16,695 bases of DNA from positions 1-16,695 of the forward strand of contig JAYTCQ010000340.1 of assembly GCA_043736395.1 (NCBI GenBank), written 5' to 3'. Within the stretch, counting starts at the first letter, position 1. Every line of letters starts with the position of its first letter. Both the position numbers and the translations under genes were made by a program. This stretch comes from JAFDVL01 sp043736395. Lineage in GTDB: Bacteria; Acidobacteriota; Blastocatellia; RBC074. The notes beneath the pieces were generated by a model. It was given only the letters and a program-made list of their open reading frames with translations. It was not told the DNA's origin and did not search any database. Of this stretch, positions 15,118-16,695 are shown piece after piece.

Positions 15118-15615
15118 TTGCTTATCTTCGCAACCACCTCGGCTGAGGCCCAGACGGCGACGCAAGTGGCGCGACAAACACGCGAAGCGGGTGGCCAGGG
15201 CTATGTGTTTGTAGCACCTGGTGGTCGCAGCACCGACGAGGCCACGCTTCACTTGGGTGGTGGCGGCGAGTATGTCTTTAAGGGCGGTGGCAGCGTGGGA
15301 GCGGAATTGGGTTATCTGGGGCCAATCGAAAGGTTAGACGCTGGCTTCGGCGTGTTCTCTGCGAATGGCGGTTATCACTTTAAAAAAGCCAGCCGTTCCG
15401 GCAAAACCGTGCCGTTTCTCACGGCTGGGTATACCGGTATCTTTCGCGGCGGGGGTGGAGACAGTGGCTTTAATTTTGGCGGCGGTGTGAATCATTGGTT
15501 CAAGGATCGGGTCGGGGTACGCCTCGAATTCCGGGACAACGTCTTTGGATTCGCCTCGGGCGGAAACCGTTATGTCCATTATATCAACGCGCGTGTTGGT
15601 CTGACGTTTCGGTAA
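15118..15615 (+). CDS. Small outer-membrane beta-barrel protein; original start at 15073 with an in-frame TAG in the signal peptide
   Basis: The best ribosome-binding site (AGGAGG, 15062-15067) precedes ATG 15073. From there the frame reads MKQKNL, then TAG (15091-15093), then SLLSSLVALLIFATTSAEAQ, a signal peptide broken by one amber codon. The same frame stays open to 15615. The mature part (~150 residues) is Gly/aromatic-rich with alternating strands (LHLGGGGEYVFKGGGSVGAE, VPFLTAGYTGIF, FNFGGGVNHWF, HYINARVGLTFR) and ends in an aromatic/Arg outer-membrane-like terminus. This suits a small 8-strand barrel of the kind common in Acidobacteriota. The only later in-frame start is the TTG at 15118, which lacks the positive N-region and an SD. 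The gene is therefore either a recent pseudogene, expressed by readthrough, or affected by a base-calling error. Confidence 0.65.
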   Translation: MLIFATTSAEAQTATQVARQTREAGGQGYVFVAPGGRSTDEATLHLGGGGEYVFKGGGSVGAELGYLGPIERLDAGFGVFSANGGYHFKKASRSGKTVPFLTAGYTGIFRGGGGDSGFNFGGGVNHWFKDRVGVRLEFRDNVFGFASGGNRYVHYINARVGLTFR

Positions 15616-15686
15616 CGCAGACTTTCCAGCCTAAATGCTCAATTAAGAATCTGGGGTTTCATTACCCTAACTTTCAGGAGGAAACA

Positions 15687-15743
15687 ATGTTTAGAAAACC
15701 TATCATTCACATTCTCGTTATCGCGTACGCGCTACGCGATTAA
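15687..15743 (+). pseudogene. 18-codon gene stump with strong ribosome-binding site
   Basis: AGGAGGAAACA precedes ATG 15687. The product MFRKPIIHILVIAYALRD looks like the first half of a signal peptide or membrane anchor and then stops at TAA. The frame ends inside a palindrome (15720-15740), directly before the duplicated leader of GNAT copy 2. This is best read as the 5' end of a gene whose remainder was lost when the duplicated segment arrived. A functional micro-peptide cannot be excluded. Confidence 0.4.
15720..15740. repeat. Short palindrome at the edge of the duplicated segment
   Basis: ATCGCGTA (15720-15727) and TACGCGAT (15733-15740) are exact inverted copies around CGCGC. It overlaps the end of the 18-codon stump and lies 18 bases before the start of the second leader copy. 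Confidence 0.5.
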
Positions 15744-15758
15744 GATAACGCTACGGAA

Positions 15759-16015
15759 ATGGCACTACGAATCGCAAATATTTAAGGTACTGCTTCAAGT
15801 ACAAGCAGCGTCCTCAGCCTGGCCATTCAGCTACAGCACAATTGTGAAGTTATCTAAAGGGAGATTGACTATGCTTGATATTCGATTAGTAAAAACACCG
15901 CAAGAATTAGAATCCGTCTATCGGCTGCGCTATCAGGTGTATGTCGAAGAACTCGGCGCCACAATGGAGTACGCCGATCATCAGCAAAAAGTTTTGCACG
16001 ATGAGTGGGACAAGA
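15759..16015 (+). repeat. Direct repeat copy 2: leader plus start of the GNAT gene
   Basis: This is the counterpart of 11242-11500. The leader is 112 bases long, with two small indels relative to copy 1, and keeps CAGCGTCCTCAGCC and the palindrome CACAATTGTG (15837-15846). This copy has a good SD (AAAGGGAG) before ATG 15871. Confidence 0.8.
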
Positions 16016-16572
16016 CCGCCGATATTATTGGTGCGTGGCAAGACGAAGTCCTGGTTGGTTGCGTACGGCTCAATTACAGTCATAACACTGACCTGTCAGA
16101 GTATGAAGTCCACTATCATCCACTCGTCAAAGAAACAGTATTGAGGAAAAACACCAGCAGTATTTCTATTTCCAGCAAATGGGTGGTCGCGCAAGCCTGT
16201 CGAAGAACCATTCTCAGCGCACGGCTTTCTCAGGGATGCTACGCGTAAATGCATGTGAAAAGTGCAAATTTAAATTACCTGACTTGCCAGACAAATTTGA
16301 TGGGATTGTACAGCCGCATGGGATTTCGTATTTGTGGCGCAAGTTTTTTTCATCCCGAAGCAGGTTGGCTGACGCCAATGGTTTTGGTGGTGCAGGATTA
16401 CGAATACTTGCAGCAAATCAAATCACCGTTCGCCAGTATTTGCGCGCGTTATCCGATTAATCAGGTGGAGGCAAGCAAGCTGCGAGAGATTTGTCAGAGT
16501 GAAGAATATGAACTACTGCCAAATGAATCGCCACGAAATGAATTGCCACGAGTTTTAACTCGTGGAAGGTGA
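15871..16572 (+). pseudogene. FeeM/LuxI-like GNAT N-acyltransferase (copy 2), interrupted by an in-frame TAA
   Basis: ATG 15871 follows AAAGGGAG. The frame encodes 125 residues (MLDIRLVKTPQELESVYRLR, YQVYVEELGATM, DEVLVGCVRLNYSHN, ISSKWVVAQACRRTILSARL) and stops at TAA 16246-16248. The very same frame then continues for 107 residues with the expected C-terminal half (NYLTCQTNLMGLYSRMGFRI, FHPEAGWLTPMVLVVQDYEY), so a ~233-codon gene carries one nonsense codon. The family makes N-acyl amino acids or similar lipid signals from acyl-ACP (family knowledge; the substrate here is unknown). An ATG follows the stop directly (TAAATG), so reinitiation giving two half-proteins is conceivable. A recent pseudogene or a sequencing error is simpler. 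The 3' end includes a palindrome (16546-16565). Confidence 0.75.
16546..16565. repeat. Palindrome in the 3' end of the GNAT gene
   Basis: CCACGAGTT (16546-16554) and AACTCGTGG (16557-16565) are exact inverted copies with a 2-base loop, preceded by ATTG. It encodes the last residues before TGA 16570-16572 and could also act as a hairpin at the transcript end, though no T-run follows. Confidence 0.55.
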
Positions 16573-16585
16573 TGTAAATCAAGGA

Positions 16586-16695
16586 GGCTTAAGCCGAAAT
16601 GCTAAAAATTTCTTTTCCGATTTGCTTTAGCTGAATCGGTGTTTGGCTAAAGCCCTGTTGTTGTTTGCTTGTTGCCACGCACTAAAGTGGGCGTG
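16586..16695. repeat. Cluster of overlapping short palindromes at the window end
   Basis: Visible elements are GGCTTAAGCC (16586-16595), CCGATT/AATCGG (16617-16622 / 16634-16639), CTTTAGC/GCTAAAG (16625-16631 / 16646-16652) and an imperfect CCACGCACT/AGTGGGCGTG near 16675-16695. The last shares the TTGCCACG start of the palindrome at 16546. An AGGAGG-led 11-codon frame (16599-16634) lies within and is probably not a gene. The pattern resembles intergenic palindromic repeat families. Confidence 0.45.

Noticed and set aside
14880..15146. 88-codon plus-strand frame between receptor and barrel gene
   Set aside because: It overlaps the better-supported barrel gene start in another frame, lacks an SD and has no domain-like pattern.
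15073..16572. Alternative genetic code with TAG and TAA recoded as sense
   Set aside because: Other genes in the window end normally at TAA, TAG or TGA, and two isolated nonsense codons are better explained by mutation or error.
16599..16634. 11-codon frame with an AAGGAGG site near the window end
   Set aside because: It is embedded in overlapping palindromes and far too short to support as a gene; the SD-like string is part of GGCTTAAGCC palindrome context.
11242..16695. Complete insertion sequence or CRISPR array
   Set aside because: No transposase or integrase frame is present, the direct repeats are two unequal long copies, and no short regularly spaced repeats are seen.

Overview
The window most likely comes from a member of the Acidobacteriota, possibly a Blastocatellia-like lineage with a GC content near 50%. 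This is inferred from gene types only: an Oar-like TonB-dependent receptor with an N-terminal carboxypeptidase-regulatory domain, a winged-helix/TolB-like/TPR regulator, an FHA/lytic-transglycosylase repertoire and many palindromic repeats. No rRNA or tRNA is present to confirm it.

Region 1 (1-6738, plus strand) looks like an envelope-remodelling block. It holds the C-terminal part of a trypsin-like serine protease, a secreted protein of unclear family (possibly an alpha/alpha-barrel glycan-active enzyme), and three tandem paralogues. Each paralogue has an N-terminal FHA (phosphothreonine-binding) domain, one membrane span and a C-terminal lytic-transglycosylase-like domain. The middle paralogue keeps the catalytic Glu and the FHA Ser. 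The first has Gln and Ala at those positions, and the third is heavily eroded. This FHA-TM-LT architecture, in three copies at different stages of divergence, is the best candidate here for an undescribed system: cytoplasmic Ser/Thr-kinase signalling wired directly to periplasmic murein.

Region 2 (6739-10780, minus strand) faces it convergently. It carries a MltD-like transglycosylase with LysM domains, a good promoter and a good terminator, preceded by a membrane-anchored winged-helix regulator with TolB-like and TPR domains. The regulator has helically phased direct repeats just upstream of its start.

Region 3 (10781-16695, plus strand) is an accessory region full of damaged genes. A ~115-bp leader plus the start of a FeeM/LuxI-like GNAT N-acyltransferase gene occurs twice (near 11242 and near 15759). 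Copy 1 is cut off after 65 codons exactly at the start codon of an intact TonB-dependent receptor (ATGA overlap). Copy 2 is full length but has an in-frame TAA. Between them are a small outer-membrane barrel gene with an in-frame TAG inside its signal peptide and an 18-codon gene stump ending in a palindrome. The window ends in palindromic repeats.

Large palindromes mark this locus throughout: one inside the second FHA gene (4297-4339), one between the second and third FHA genes (5433-5542), one at the convergent junction (6738-6831), and a cluster at the right end.
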